This document shows, piece after piece, positions 34,093 to 43,200 of a DNA stretch of 54,979 nucleotides. The DNA is taken from NCBI GenBank assembly GCA_025454255.1, contig JALOOU010000011.1:1-54979 (forward strand), written 5' to 3'. The position numbers and the translations under genes were made by a program. Below the pieces are notes generated by a model, which made no database searches, was not told where the DNA came from, and worked only from the letters and a program-made list of their open reading frames with translations. The first letter of the stretch is position 1; the number at the start of each line of letters is the position of its first letter. This DNA comes from Desulfobacterales bacterium. GTDB taxonomy: Bacteria > Desulfobacterota > Desulfobacteria > Desulfobacterales > SpSt-501.

Positions 34093-34551
34093 ATGGGCCA
34101 AGAACCGCTCACATACGCGTTTTCGCTGCGCAGCGATATATCCGAGCTCCAGACGCTGGGCCGGCGGCTGGAATCGATCGGCGTTGACCTCAAGCTCTCC
34201 AAGCGCTGCCTCTTCGAGCTCAATCTCGCACTGGACGAGCTGTTCACCAACATCATCTCCTACGGGTACGGCGACGGCCATGAGCACCGGATCGAGGTGA
34301 CCCTCCAGGCCGATGAACGAATGCTGAATGTGACCATCGAGGACGACGGCGTCGCCTTCAACCCGGTCGAGCGCCAAGCCCCCTGTCTGCCGCATTCGGT
34401 GGACGACTGCCGGGTGGGCGGGTTGGGGATCCACCTCATCCGGAATCTGATGGATGAGGTCTGCTACCGGCGTGAAGGGCAGAAAAATATCCTGACATTG
34501 AAGAAAAAAATAGAGACGATTTCGTCCCATCCCTACGAAACCGGCGCATGA
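34093..34551 (+). CDS. RsbW-like anti-sigma/serine-kinase (HATPase_c) protein
   Basis: A 152-residue GHKL-fold ATPase of the anti-sigma-factor kinase type. The N-box is LALDELFTNIISYGY, G1 is IEDDGVAFNP and G2 is GGLGIHLIRNLMDEV, all in order and at expected spacing. RsbW/SpoIIAB proteins bind a sigma factor or other target and phosphorylate their STAS antagonist. Here the STAS gene follows directly, with the two frames overlapping or abutting. No sigma factor is encoded nearby, so the output may be non-transcriptional. Confidence 0.9.
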   Translation: MGQEPLTYAFSLRSDISELQTLGRRLESIGVDLKLSKRCLFELNLALDELFTNIISYGYGDGHEHRIEVTLQADERMLNVTIEDDGVAFNPVERQAPCLPHSVDDCRVGGLGIHLIRNLMDEVCYRREGQKNILTLKKKIETISSHPYETGA

Positions 34552-34562
34552 GGAGAATCGGC

Positions 34563-34895
34563 ATGGATATCGCAGAAGAGAAGCAGGCGGGGGTACATGC
34601 GTTCAAGCTCAAAGGCCGTTTGGATTCGAACACCTCCCTGGCCTTCGAGCAACGCCTTTTCGAGTCGATCACCAACGGCACCAAAAACGTCATCATCGAT
34701 TTCAAGGAGCTGGATTACATCTCCAGCGCCGGCTTGAGGGTGATCCTGAAGGCGACCAAGGCCCTCAAGCGGGAAAACGGTAAAATCATGCTCTGCGCCA
34801 TGCAGGATTACGTCAAGGAGGTCTTCGAGATCGCCGGCTTCGATGCGTTTCTGCCGATCGTGCCCACCTTGGATGACGCGCGCCGGGCGCTGTGA
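34563..34895 (+). CDS. STAS-domain anti-sigma factor antagonist (RsbV/SpoIIAA-like)
   Basis: A 110-residue single STAS domain: AFKLKGRLDSNTSLAFEQ, NVIIDFKELDYISSAGLRVILKATK and MQDYVKEVFEIAGFDAFLPI. The phosphoacceptor Ser of the family lies in DYISSAGLRV. Start ATG 34563 is preferred because AGGAG lies 7 nt upstream; an ATG at 34548 overlapping the kinase stop is the alternative. It would be phosphorylated by the adjacent RsbW-like kinase and release its target when dephosphorylated. It is last gene of the exporter operon and convergent with the PqqD-like gene (25 nt between). Confidence 0.9.
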   Translation: MDIAEEKQAGVHAFKLKGRLDSNTSLAFEQRLFESITNGTKNVIIDFKELDYISSAGLRVILKATKALKRENGKIMLCAMQDYVKEVFEIAGFDAFLPIVPTLDDARRAL

Positions 34896-34920
34896 GCGGG
34901 TGGCCGCCCTGCGTCGCGCA

Positions 34921-35268
34921 TCACCGCAGGCCGATGAGCCCGCGCCGGCCGAGCTCGCGTGCAAACTGGGAGACGGCCACCTGCGCCTCTTTCGGCTCGA
35001 GTTGATGGGTTGCGGCAAACGCCGCGGCAATCTCCCGCAGCGAGCGCCGGCCGTCGATCATGTCCCACACCGCCGTGCCCAAAACGTCCAGCTGCAGCTT
35101 GCCGATCCGAGGCGGACCGGGGGGCTGGCCGAACCAGCGGGCGACCCGCGCCACCCAGGGCGGCGGCGAAACCGGGTAGTGGAGCACCACCTCGCCGCCG
35201 ACCCGCCGGGAGGCGCTCACATGACGGTTTTTCACCGGCGTGCAGCCGAGCGCCTCCTCGCGGCTCAT
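34921..35268 (-). CDS. PqqD-family protein (RiPP-recognition-element-like fold)
   Basis: A 115-residue protein. The core LDVLGTAVWDMIDGRRSLREIAAAF and ELGRRGLIGL match PqqD (winged-helix RRE fold, which presents precursor peptides to radical SAM or other modifying enzymes). The N-terminal part (about residues 1-45) is an extra strand-rich piece. Start ATG 35268 (MSREEAL) follows the upstream stop; an alternative ATG at 35304 would overlap the upstream gene. It is the last gene of the long minus-strand operon starting at 46653. No radical SAM enzyme or precursor peptide is visible in the window. Confidence 0.8.
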   Translation of the reverse strand: MSREEALGCTPVKNRHVSASRRVGGEVVLHYPVSPPPWVARVARWFGQPPGPPRIGKLQLDVLGTAVWDMIDGRRSLREIAAAFAATHQLEPKEAQVAVSQFARELGRRGLIGLR

Positions 35269-35284
35269 GCGCGGCGGCCCCGCC

Positions 35285-36199
35285 TTAGACGTCGACCAGC
35301 CCATAGGTTCGATTCACCATCCTCCACAGACCCGGCTCAATGACGGCCCGGGCCTGCATGCGCAGGCCCAGTATCCGGTTTCTTTCCGGCAGGTGCCACA
35401 GCCGCGCCCGGCAGACCGAATGGAGCCCGAGGCGCCGGGCGAGGCGGCCACCGATGCCGGCGGCGGCGGGGCGGTGGCCCTCGACGGCCGCCATCCCGGG
35501 CTCCTCGGTCGCTTCAAACCGCAACGGCGCCAGTTCCCCCACGGAGTGCGCAAATCGGGTGAGGTCGCTGTCTTTAAGCAGGACGGCGGCCGGGGCCCAG
35601 CGGTACAGATCCAATCGGCAGCGGTCGGCGGCGAAGCTCAAGACGAACCGACCGGGTTCGAACCGATGGCGGACAAGGGCGAAGCGTTCCGGGAGCTGGG
35701 CACGAATGTCGAATACCGCCCATCTAACCACACCGGCGTCGCCCTGGAAACGCAGGCTTTGCAAAACGGCGCCCGCCGGGTGGAGAAAGCCCCGGTCGCC
35801 GGCCGCATGGAAAAACTGAACCAACCCGCCGGTGCGGCTGCGGGGGCAGAAGAGGATCGCGCCGGTGGCGGCGGCGCCGCCGGCGCTCCAGCAGAAACCG
35901 GACGGATCGAACTGCGCCAGCGCCGGCTTCCATTCTGCCGGCAGCCGGCACTCCCGGGCGTTCGCCCCGCGGGCGCCGGTGAGCTTTCGCAGACGTTTCA
36001 AATGGGTGCGGTGCAAAAATCGCCCGCGCACCCGGCCCCATTTTATCTCCATGGCGGGCCCGGCTTCGGATTCGACGATGAGGTGGCGCGGGCCGATCCT
36101 GCCGGGCTCCCAGCCGGGCGGGATGGCGACACAGACGCCGTTCCAGGCCAGCTCTTTCCAGCCGGGGGGGGGCTCGTGTTTGGCTTGCTGATCCATCAA
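35285..36199 (-). CDS. Unknown soluble protein of the export operon
   Basis: A 304-residue protein without signal peptide or clear membrane helix. It opens with PPGWKELAWNGVCVAIPPGWEPGRIG and contains repeated beta-rich pieces (HLIVESEAGPAMEIKWGRVRG, RFEPGRFVLSFAADRCRLDLY). It is rich in Trp, Arg and Gly; five scattered Cys, no paired metal motif. It lies between the second polytopic protein (31 nt gap) and the PqqD-like gene (16 nt gap), so it is almost certainly co-transcribed with them. The composition suggests a beta-sandwich; I do not recognise a family. Confidence 0.75.
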   Translation of the reverse strand: MMDQQAKHEPPPGWKELAWNGVCVAIPPGWEPGRIGPRHLIVESEAGPAMEIKWGRVRGRFLHRTHLKRLRKLTGARGANARECRLPAEWKPALAQFDPSGFCWSAGGAAATGAILFCPRSRTGGLVQFFHAAGDRGFLHPAGAVLQSLRFQGDAGVVRWAVFDIRAQLPERFALVRHRFEPGRFVLSFAADRCRLDLYRWAPAAVLLKDSDLTRFAHSVGELAPLRFEATEEPGMAAVEGHRPAAAGIGGRLARRLGLHSVCRARLWHLPERNRILGLRMQARAVIEPGLWRMVNRTYGLVDV

Positions 36200-36230
36200 C
36201 GCCCGCTCATCGCGTGCAACGCGGCGCGCT

Positions 36231-38192
36231 TCAATACGGCAGCCGCGAGAGGGACTTGAGAATGAGGGTCACGCCCATGGCGAACATGCCGGTCAGCCCC
36301 ATGCCGCAGGAGAAGCCCGCCAGCAGGACCGGTGCATACTGCCGCCACATGGCCCCGTAGCGCTTGAGGAAGAAAAAGCGGCCCAGCAGCGCCCCGACCA
36401 CCTCGAGAATGAGGCCGTGGGGGGTGCTCTGGCCCAGCCCCCGCACCATGCCGTAGACCAGCATGATCGGCAGGCCGCAGAGGCTCAGCAGCAGGTAGGT
36501 GAGGACGCCCAAAAGCGTGCCGGCGCCGACATAGGTCCAGCTGAGGGCCTGAAAAAAGAGGGAATTGCCCTCGAGGGTGGAGGTCTGCATCAGCAGCGTG
36601 TTCAGGGCCTGCAGGTGCCAGAGCTCCTGGGCGAACGGGTAGGCGTTGGAGGGGATGGGGGCCAGGCGCCAGATGAACTGCGAAAACAGCAGACTGGCGA
36701 TCATCACCACCGGGAAGACGACGATTTCGGACTTGATGATGCCGCGGATGCTGGTGCCGGTCAGCTCGATTTCGCGAAAGCCCACCGTGGCGCTGCCGTA
36801 GTTGTGGATGGGGATGGGTGCGTACCAGATCTCGATGCCCTGGTAGCCGAAATACTTGGCGCCGGCGATGAAGCTCGCCTCGCGCACCAGCGGCAGGCTG
36901 ACGAACTGGCCGGCGATGCCCTCCATCCGGGCCGTGATGTAGGAGATCATCGGGGTGTAAATGAACCCGTAGAGCAGAAAGAAGACCACTGGAAAATTCG
37001 GTACCAGCCAGACGCACAGCAGCACATAGGAGAGCGTGGAGAATACATAGATTCCGATCGAGATCCAGAAGTTGAAATCTCCCCGGCCCGGCGGCGGGCG
37101 GAACAGATCGCGCCAGCTGCCGCGGGTGCCCGCGGCGCTGCGGTGGAAGGAGCGCGCCACATGCCAGATGCCGACCACGGCGATGGCCACCCCCAGGCCG
37201 ATGCCGAAGCTCAGATAGAAATCGAAGTTGTTCGCGAACACGGTCTCCACCGTGCGCATGCCCGGGTGCCACCGGTGCAGTATCCCGGCCTGATACAGGA
37301 ACGGGTTGGCCACGATGGTGATGATCAGCCCGCCCAGGCCGCCGATCACGGCCCAGAACGGCAGAACCATGCCGACGAACACCAGCCCTAAATCGAACTG
37401 GATGCCGGTGGCCACGGCGGGCAGCCACTCCTCGGTGTGAAGGGTCAGATCGATCCAGGGGATCGGGATCAGCCGGATCGGCTCCATGAGGAACAGGGCG
37501 GAGACGGCCGGCAGCAGAACATACACCGCGCCGAAGGCGAGTCCGATGACCGCTCCGATGGAAAACACCCGCCACTTCCACCCGCTTTCGCGTTCCTCGG
37601 TCGACTCGGCCAGCGCCATCGTCCCCAGCGCCGCCACGGGCGCCATGGGAAAGGGCAGCCGCTCCACGTCGGAGGTGATGCGGTAGAGCGCATACCCTAG
37701 CCCGAATTGGTCGATGCGGGTGATGATCTGGGTTCCGATCAGCAGCAGGATCGGGATGAGCCAGTCCGAGTGGAAAAACGTGCGCTCCAGCAAGGCGGCG
37801 GATTCCGCCGGCGGCGCCACCCACAGGGGGATATAGTCGGTCAGGCCCAGCATGCGCGCGGCGTCGGACTGCACTAGGTATTGGCTCCACAGCAACCCCT
37901 GGAACGGGGTGTGCAGCGCGGCGCCGGCCATGTAGTAGAGCAGGAAGATCTCCTGCTGCTTCAGGTCGCTGTAGGAGCGTTTGGCCAGCTCGGCAAACAG
38001 GATGATGGTCACCCAGCGCGCGGCCGGGCCGATGCCGGTGCCGATGACCAGCTGCAGGTACATGCTGCCGGGCATCATCAGAAAGCCGATGAAGATCGCC
38101 CCGACGATGGTCTTCCAGTCGAAGCCCTCCTCGAAGCGCGTGGGCGTCTTCAGCAGGTCCCGGTATTCCTGGAGTTCTTTGTCCTCGTGCAT
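36231..38192 (-). CDS. Large polytopic membrane protein (DUF6784/6785-like, OPT-like), second of a pair
   Basis: A 653-residue protein with about 12-14 hydrophobic helices (for example IVGAIFIGFLMMPGSMYLQL, AVIGGLGGLIITIVANPFLY, GIGLGVAIAVVGIWHVA and VPNFPVVFFLLYGFIYTPMI). The soluble N-terminus starts MHEDKELQEYRDLLKTP. It resembles, from memory, large uncharacterised transporter-like families annotated DUF6784/DUF6785 that recall oligopeptide transporters; this was not checked. It begins 4 nt after the stop of its longer partner (38197-40257). The two may form a heteromeric channel or transporter working with the FtsX/ATPase genes upstream. Confidence 0.75.
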   Translation of the reverse strand: MHEDKELQEYRDLLKTPTRFEEGFDWKTIVGAIFIGFLMMPGSMYLQLVIGTGIGPAARWVTIILFAELAKRSYSDLKQQEIFLLYYMAGAALHTPFQGLLWSQYLVQSDAARMLGLTDYIPLWVAPPAESAALLERTFFHSDWLIPILLLIGTQIITRIDQFGLGYALYRITSDVERLPFPMAPVAALGTMALAESTEERESGWKWRVFSIGAVIGLAFGAVYVLLPAVSALFLMEPIRLIPIPWIDLTLHTEEWLPAVATGIQFDLGLVFVGMVLPFWAVIGGLGGLIITIVANPFLYQAGILHRWHPGMRTVETVFANNFDFYLSFGIGLGVAIAVVGIWHVARSFHRSAAGTRGSWRDLFRPPPGRGDFNFWISIGIYVFSTLSYVLLCVWLVPNFPVVFFLLYGFIYTPMISYITARMEGIAGQFVSLPLVREASFIAGAKYFGYQGIEIWYAPIPIHNYGSATVGFREIELTGTSIRGIIKSEIVVFPVVMIASLLFSQFIWRLAPIPSNAYPFAQELWHLQALNTLLMQTSTLEGNSLFFQALSWTYVGAGTLLGVLTYLLLSLCGLPIMLVYGMVRGLGQSTPHGLILEVVGALLGRFFFLKRYGAMWRQYAPVLLAGFSCGMGLTGMFAMGVTLILKSLSRLPY

Positions 38193-38196
38193 GGCG

Positions 38197-40257
38197 TCAG
38201 TCCGGCAGAACGAGGTAGCTGGCGTAGCTGAACAGCCCGTAAATCGCCCAGGAGCCGGCCATGAAAAAGTCGCCGATGATCAGACCGACGAAAAAATAGC
38301 GCAGCTTCCGGTACAGGGCGATCCCGCCGTAGCGCAGGCAGAGCGAGTTGAACGCCCACCCGACGAAAAAGCTGAACCAGAGGATCCACATGGCGGAGCT
38401 GTAGGCGGCCAGATAGCCGATGGGGTGGATCGGCCACCAGAAGAACCGCTGGTAGCAGACGACCAGGGCCAGCATCACCGCCGCGCCTGCGGATGCAAAG
38501 ATGAGCACCCACTTGCTCAGCGCGGCCGGGGACTCGACGAGCTGAAAGGCCCCTTCGTAGACCGCCAGCGTCGTTCGCGTCGCCCATTCCGTGTGGAGCT
38601 CGCGTGCACCGAACTTGTAGCAGACGGCCAGCATGGCGATAAACGATACCGCCACCCCGGCGGCCAGGGCGATAGCGATGCCAACCGACATCCAGCGGTT
38701 GTTGCGGACGCCCTCGGTGATTTTGCGTGCATGCAGCAGCGAGGGCATCAGCGCCTCGCGCAGGTCGACAAACAGCATTTTCTGGATGACCGCGGCCATC
38801 ACCACCCCGGTCTGGGCCAGAAACTTCGATCCGAAGAGGGTGATGACCCCGTCGAGGGGCGCGGCCGTGAGCGTGAAGTAGGTGATTCCGCCCTGGCAGA
38901 TGACCCGGGTGGCGACCAGCAAGAAGAGGAAAAAGAAGGCCACCACGATCAGCGCTGCCGCCAGAGGGATCCCGAAGGCGGCGCACCAGGCCACGATGCC
39001 GAGGCTGCCCGCGACAAACCCCCAGAAGGCCGCGGGGGTCGAAAGCCATTCGCTGCCCGGGTCCTCGTCTCTGCGGGCGCCGACGGCTTTCAGTATCGTG
39101 TCCAAAAAGTGGAAGCGGGCCAGCCAGGCGAGAAAGAGGAAAAAGACGATGTAGGCCCCGATCATTTGGGTCTCCTCGGGGCGGGAGAGGGTGGGGCCGA
39201 AGGTCACCCCCAGTGCGGCGGCGGGGATGTTGACCCCCAGCACGCTGAGCAGGCCGACCAGCAGCGCGCCGGCGATGAAGAAAAACCAGAAGGAGAAGGA
39301 GACCTGCTGGGAGGTCAAAAAGGCGAACCCGATGAAGGCCGGATAGATGTAGATCTTGAGCTTGGTGAACCCCGAGAACAGGCCGACCTTGGGAAAGTAG
39401 CCGCCTGCCAGCACCATGGTCGGAATCGAGGGCACGGAGGGGTTGTAGAAGCTCAGCCCGTTGATCAGGTGCAGCAGGACCGGGATCAGGACGCCGGCCA
39501 GCAGGTAGGGGTGGGTGAAAAACGATGCGGGCCGGTCGCTGTCGAGGCTCTCCTGCATCATGATCGGCACGCGCAGCAGCGGGAAATTCATCCGTTCGTT
39601 GTACAGGGGCTGGCGGCTGAGCAGACTCACGATGCAGAGCATCACCAGGTAGCACAACAGGATAAACCCGGTCCAGCCGAGCAGCGGCCCTGCCCAGGCG
39701 TCCCAGGGAATGCGCTGCAGAACTTCGGGCCACTCCATCTGGCGGCCGCCGGAGAGCCCGTTGTAGAAACCTTCGACGGCCTCCATGCTCTGGGGGTACC
39801 ACGCCGCGGGCAGCAGCGGGTGGAGCACCTCGCTCCAGCGGTTCTCCACGGTGGCGAAGTAGTAGGGGGCGGTCAGGTTGAAGAAGAACGTGCGGGCCAG
39901 CCCCGTCCAGGCGATTCCGGACAGAAGCACCATCAGGGCCCAGGCCACGAGCATCTCGCGGCCGGTGATCAGCCGGTGCCGCTTGAAAACCGCCCTGACC
40001 GCCGCGGTCGCGGCCATCATCCATACCAGGATGTAGAACGGGGCCAGGGGAAAATAACCGCCGCCCAACGGGGTGCCCTGGCGGTAGGCATTGTTGAAGG
40101 GGGTGATCAGGCAGATCGTCAGCCCCAAGAGGATGCCCAGGGCGACGGCGCGCAGACGAACCCGCTGCCCGTCGGCGCGCCGGGTTTCGGCAGGCGGCTG
40201 CCCCGGTCCGCTCGCTGCGGCCGCCTCGTCTGCCCGTCGGCGGTGCCCGGGTGTCAT
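38197..40257 (-). CDS. Large polytopic membrane protein (DUF6784/6785-like, OPT-like), first of a pair
   Basis: A 686-residue protein with about 14-16 hydrophobic helices after a hydrophilic, Arg/Ala-rich N-terminus of about 35 residues. Notable segments: LGILLGLTICLITPFNNAYR, GYFPLAPFYILVWMMAATAA, FIGFAFLTSQQVSFSFWFFF, ARKITEGVRNNRWMSVGIAI and a Trp/Phe-rich end. The pattern with alternating long helices and Tyr/Phe-rich loops resembles the same poorly described family as its neighbour. Start ATG 40257 overlaps the stop of the giant permease gene by 4 nt (ATGA). Function unknown; a transporter is the default reading. Confidence 0.75.
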   Translation of the reverse strand: MTPGHRRRADEAAAASGPGQPPAETRRADGQRVRLRAVALGILLGLTICLITPFNNAYRQGTPLGGGYFPLAPFYILVWMMAATAAVRAVFKRHRLITGREMLVAWALMVLLSGIAWTGLARTFFFNLTAPYYFATVENRWSEVLHPLLPAAWYPQSMEAVEGFYNGLSGGRQMEWPEVLQRIPWDAWAGPLLGWTGFILLCYLVMLCIVSLLSRQPLYNERMNFPLLRVPIMMQESLDSDRPASFFTHPYLLAGVLIPVLLHLINGLSFYNPSVPSIPTMVLAGGYFPKVGLFSGFTKLKIYIYPAFIGFAFLTSQQVSFSFWFFFIAGALLVGLLSVLGVNIPAAALGVTFGPTLSRPEETQMIGAYIVFFLFLAWLARFHFLDTILKAVGARRDEDPGSEWLSTPAAFWGFVAGSLGIVAWCAAFGIPLAAALIVVAFFFLFLLVATRVICQGGITYFTLTAAPLDGVITLFGSKFLAQTGVVMAAVIQKMLFVDLREALMPSLLHARKITEGVRNNRWMSVGIAIALAAGVAVSFIAMLAVCYKFGARELHTEWATRTTLAVYEGAFQLVESPAALSKWVLIFASAGAAVMLALVVCYQRFFWWPIHPIGYLAAYSSAMWILWFSFFVGWAFNSLCLRYGGIALYRKLRYFFVGLIIGDFFMAGSWAIYGLFSYASYLVLPD

Positions 40258-43200
40258 GGCGCCTCCCCGCCGGCGGCGGTGGCCGGCGCGTGCGGCTGGC
40301 GAAATTCATCCAGCCGGGCTTCGTAGAGGGTTTTGGCGTCGTCATCCAGCGACCGCCATATCAGCAGCTGGCGGCGGACGTCGTGCAGGAAGCCCTTGTT
40401 GATGCGATGCCAGATATTGGACTCGCCCGATTCCCGGATCAAGTGGACATGGATTTCAAGAAACCCGGGTTGGTCGGGCGACGGCCTGAACCTGAACTCG
40501 GCGCGCTGCATGATCCCGAAATCGAACGGGGCGAGCCATACCTGGGTGGTCAGGTGCAGGCAGTCGGGCAGCTCGCAGGCGCCCTCCGGGCAGTCTGCGG
40601 CCGTATCGCTCAGGCGGGGCGCCGTTTCGCACGCGAAGTCCAGCGCAAGGTTCGAGGTGGAAAATCGGCCGTGGGAGACGTCTCTGTGCCCGTCGAAGTA
40701 GTGGACCAGGTAGCCGCCCACGCTCATGTGCTCCCGGTAGGTCATCAGGAAGGGCAGTCGCACGTGGATCGTGTTGGCCCGTGCCGGCGGCAGCGTCCAG
40801 GAGCGGTTGACGTCCGGGATGGCGATCTCGGCGGCCACCCGGGAGGGGTAGATCACCGAGACGAGCACCACCGCGATGACGAGCAGCATGGCCGCCACAC
40901 CGGCGAGCGAGGAGTAGTTCACCGTGATTCCGCTCCAAAGCATCGTGCCGGCAAAGAGCTTGGCGGTGGTTTGAGCCACCAGGTAGCCGAAGACCACGCT
41001 CAGCACGGCAAAGGCCAGGGCTTCGGCGATGAACAGGAAGGAGACGTGCGAGGGCGCCAGCCCCACGGAGGTGTAGACCGCGATCTCCCGCTTGCGCTCA
41101 TAGACGCTGCCGATCATGGTGTTGAGCACGATAAAAACCGAAATGGCCAGGGGGATGATGATGTTCGGGACCCCGCTGAAGCTCATGGCGTCGCTGGCGT
41201 GGTAGAGGAAGGTCCCCTCGGGTTCGCCGCTGAAGAGGGATAAACCGAATCGATCCACCAGCTGCTGGGCCATGCCCGCAACGTTTTGCGACGGTTCGAT
41301 GCCCACCGCGACGGCTTTCAGCCGGCCGCCGGCGGCCATCAGCGTCGGGTAGGGGACGATTACGGTCACGTCGGCCGCCGTGTGCTGATACCGGCTTTGG
41401 AACTCGCGCAAGTCCTCGCCGGACTCCAGGGACTCCACCATCTCCTCCGTCATTTCGGAGGAGCTCTCCCGGGGGAAGGTGACCGGTGTGAGCGGCTCGC
41501 CGTCCAAATCCAAATGCTCCTGAAATTTACGGGACGAGAAGACCCCGACCACGTTGAAGGGCATGCCCCACAGCGAGATGTCGCTGCCTGCCGGCTGCTG
41601 GGGATCGATTCCCAGCGCGGCGGCCATGCGGTCGGGCAGAAGCACGGCGCGGCGTTCGTCAGCGGTGAACCAGCGGCCGCCGGTCAGAAGCGATTCGATG
41701 TCCCACAGGCGCGGCTCGTCCGCGCAGAGGCCCATCACGCCCTGCGCTTCGGCGGTCCGGCCGTTGGCGCGCAGCGGGCTGATGACGGGGCGAGTGGGGT
41801 CCGCCCCCTCCAGCCAGGCGCGCGGCACGGCGGTGCCCGTATCGCTGAAGCGGGCGCGGATCACCCCCAGGGCCTCGGCGGGCAGGTCGGCCCAGTTCAC
41901 GTTTTTGAGCAGAACCCCCTGGAAGGACGCCTGCGGCACAAAGAGAATGCGCGCCTGCCGCCGCAGCGACTTGACCGAGGTGAAGCTCATGATGGTGAAG
42001 GTCAGGATGATCAGCGTGATGCAGGTCAGCGCCGTGCGCAGGCGTCGCCGCCGCAGGTTGCTGACGCCGAGCAGAAACGCCGCCGCGAACGCCTTCCAGC
42101 GCCCGATGTCTCCGGACTGAATGGTGCGCGCGCGGGCTTGCACCCCGGCGATCTCCTGCTCGAACCGGAAGAAAATGATGAGCGTGACCACCAGCGACAG
42201 CCCCATGATCAGGAAGGCCAGAATCACGACAAGCGGGCTGTAGGCCAGTTGAAAGGCCGGGTGCACGTTGTAGATCAACGCAATCAGCGCCGCCAGGATC
42301 AGGCCGAAGGCGATGATGCGCTTGTATATGTTGGCATAGGCAAACAGCAGCCGCTCCAGACAGAACGCAAACGGGACGAACAGCGCGATGTAGAAGAGCA
42401 CCCCGTACAAAACGTCCTTCTGGGTTTTTTCGACCTCGTCGTACACCCGCGAGGCCAGCGCCCAGGAGCTGGAGCTCGCTTCGATGAAGCGATCGTAGCG
42501 GCGGGCATCCCAGGCCTGCCCGGCGGCGTTCAAGTCGGCCAACCCCTGCTGCTGGAGGCTGCGGATCTGCTCGTTGAAGATGCCGCGCGTCTCGAGGTTG
42601 GCGATGCGCGGCCCCAGCAGGGTCCACATGTCCGCGGCGACCCGGTGCTCGGTGCGATGGAGCTGGGGAAAATTCTCGATCTCGAAGCCGCTGCCCGTCG
42701 GATCGGCCGGCGAAGCGTTGAGGAGGATCAGCTTGCGTCGCAGCACCGTGTCCGTCATGGTCATTTTGAACGGGATGCCGGGCTCCAGAAACACGGTGCT
42801 GAGCATCGAGGACCAGGTGTCGAGCCGGCTCATGAACCAGCGCGACGGATCGGCCTCGCGGCGGCCGTCGATGACGTCCGCCTTGGTCAGGAAGCGGAAG
42901 GTCCGCGGTTCGAGCAGGTTGAAGAGGGTGGTGCCGGAGCCGGCAAACATGACCAGGTCGGTTTCCATAAACCGGCGGTTCATCTTCACACGGTAGGCGT
43001 CCTTGCCGGTCAGCTTTTTGTCGATGACCCAGAGGGCCTCGCCCGTTTCGGGGTCGAAGCGGTAGGCTTCCAGAACGACCTTGTGAAAACTGTGGGTGCG
43101 GTCGGCCACCCCCTTGAGGGAGAACCGGCCCCGCTGGTCGACCATGACATGGAACCGGGACGGGCCCTGATAGCACAGCAGAACGCTGCCGGGGGCGGGT

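Noticed and set aside
37981-40326. 781-codon open frame on the plus strand
   Set aside because: Antisense shadow of the two polytopic membrane proteins; Gln/Glu/Arg-rich low-complexity translation.
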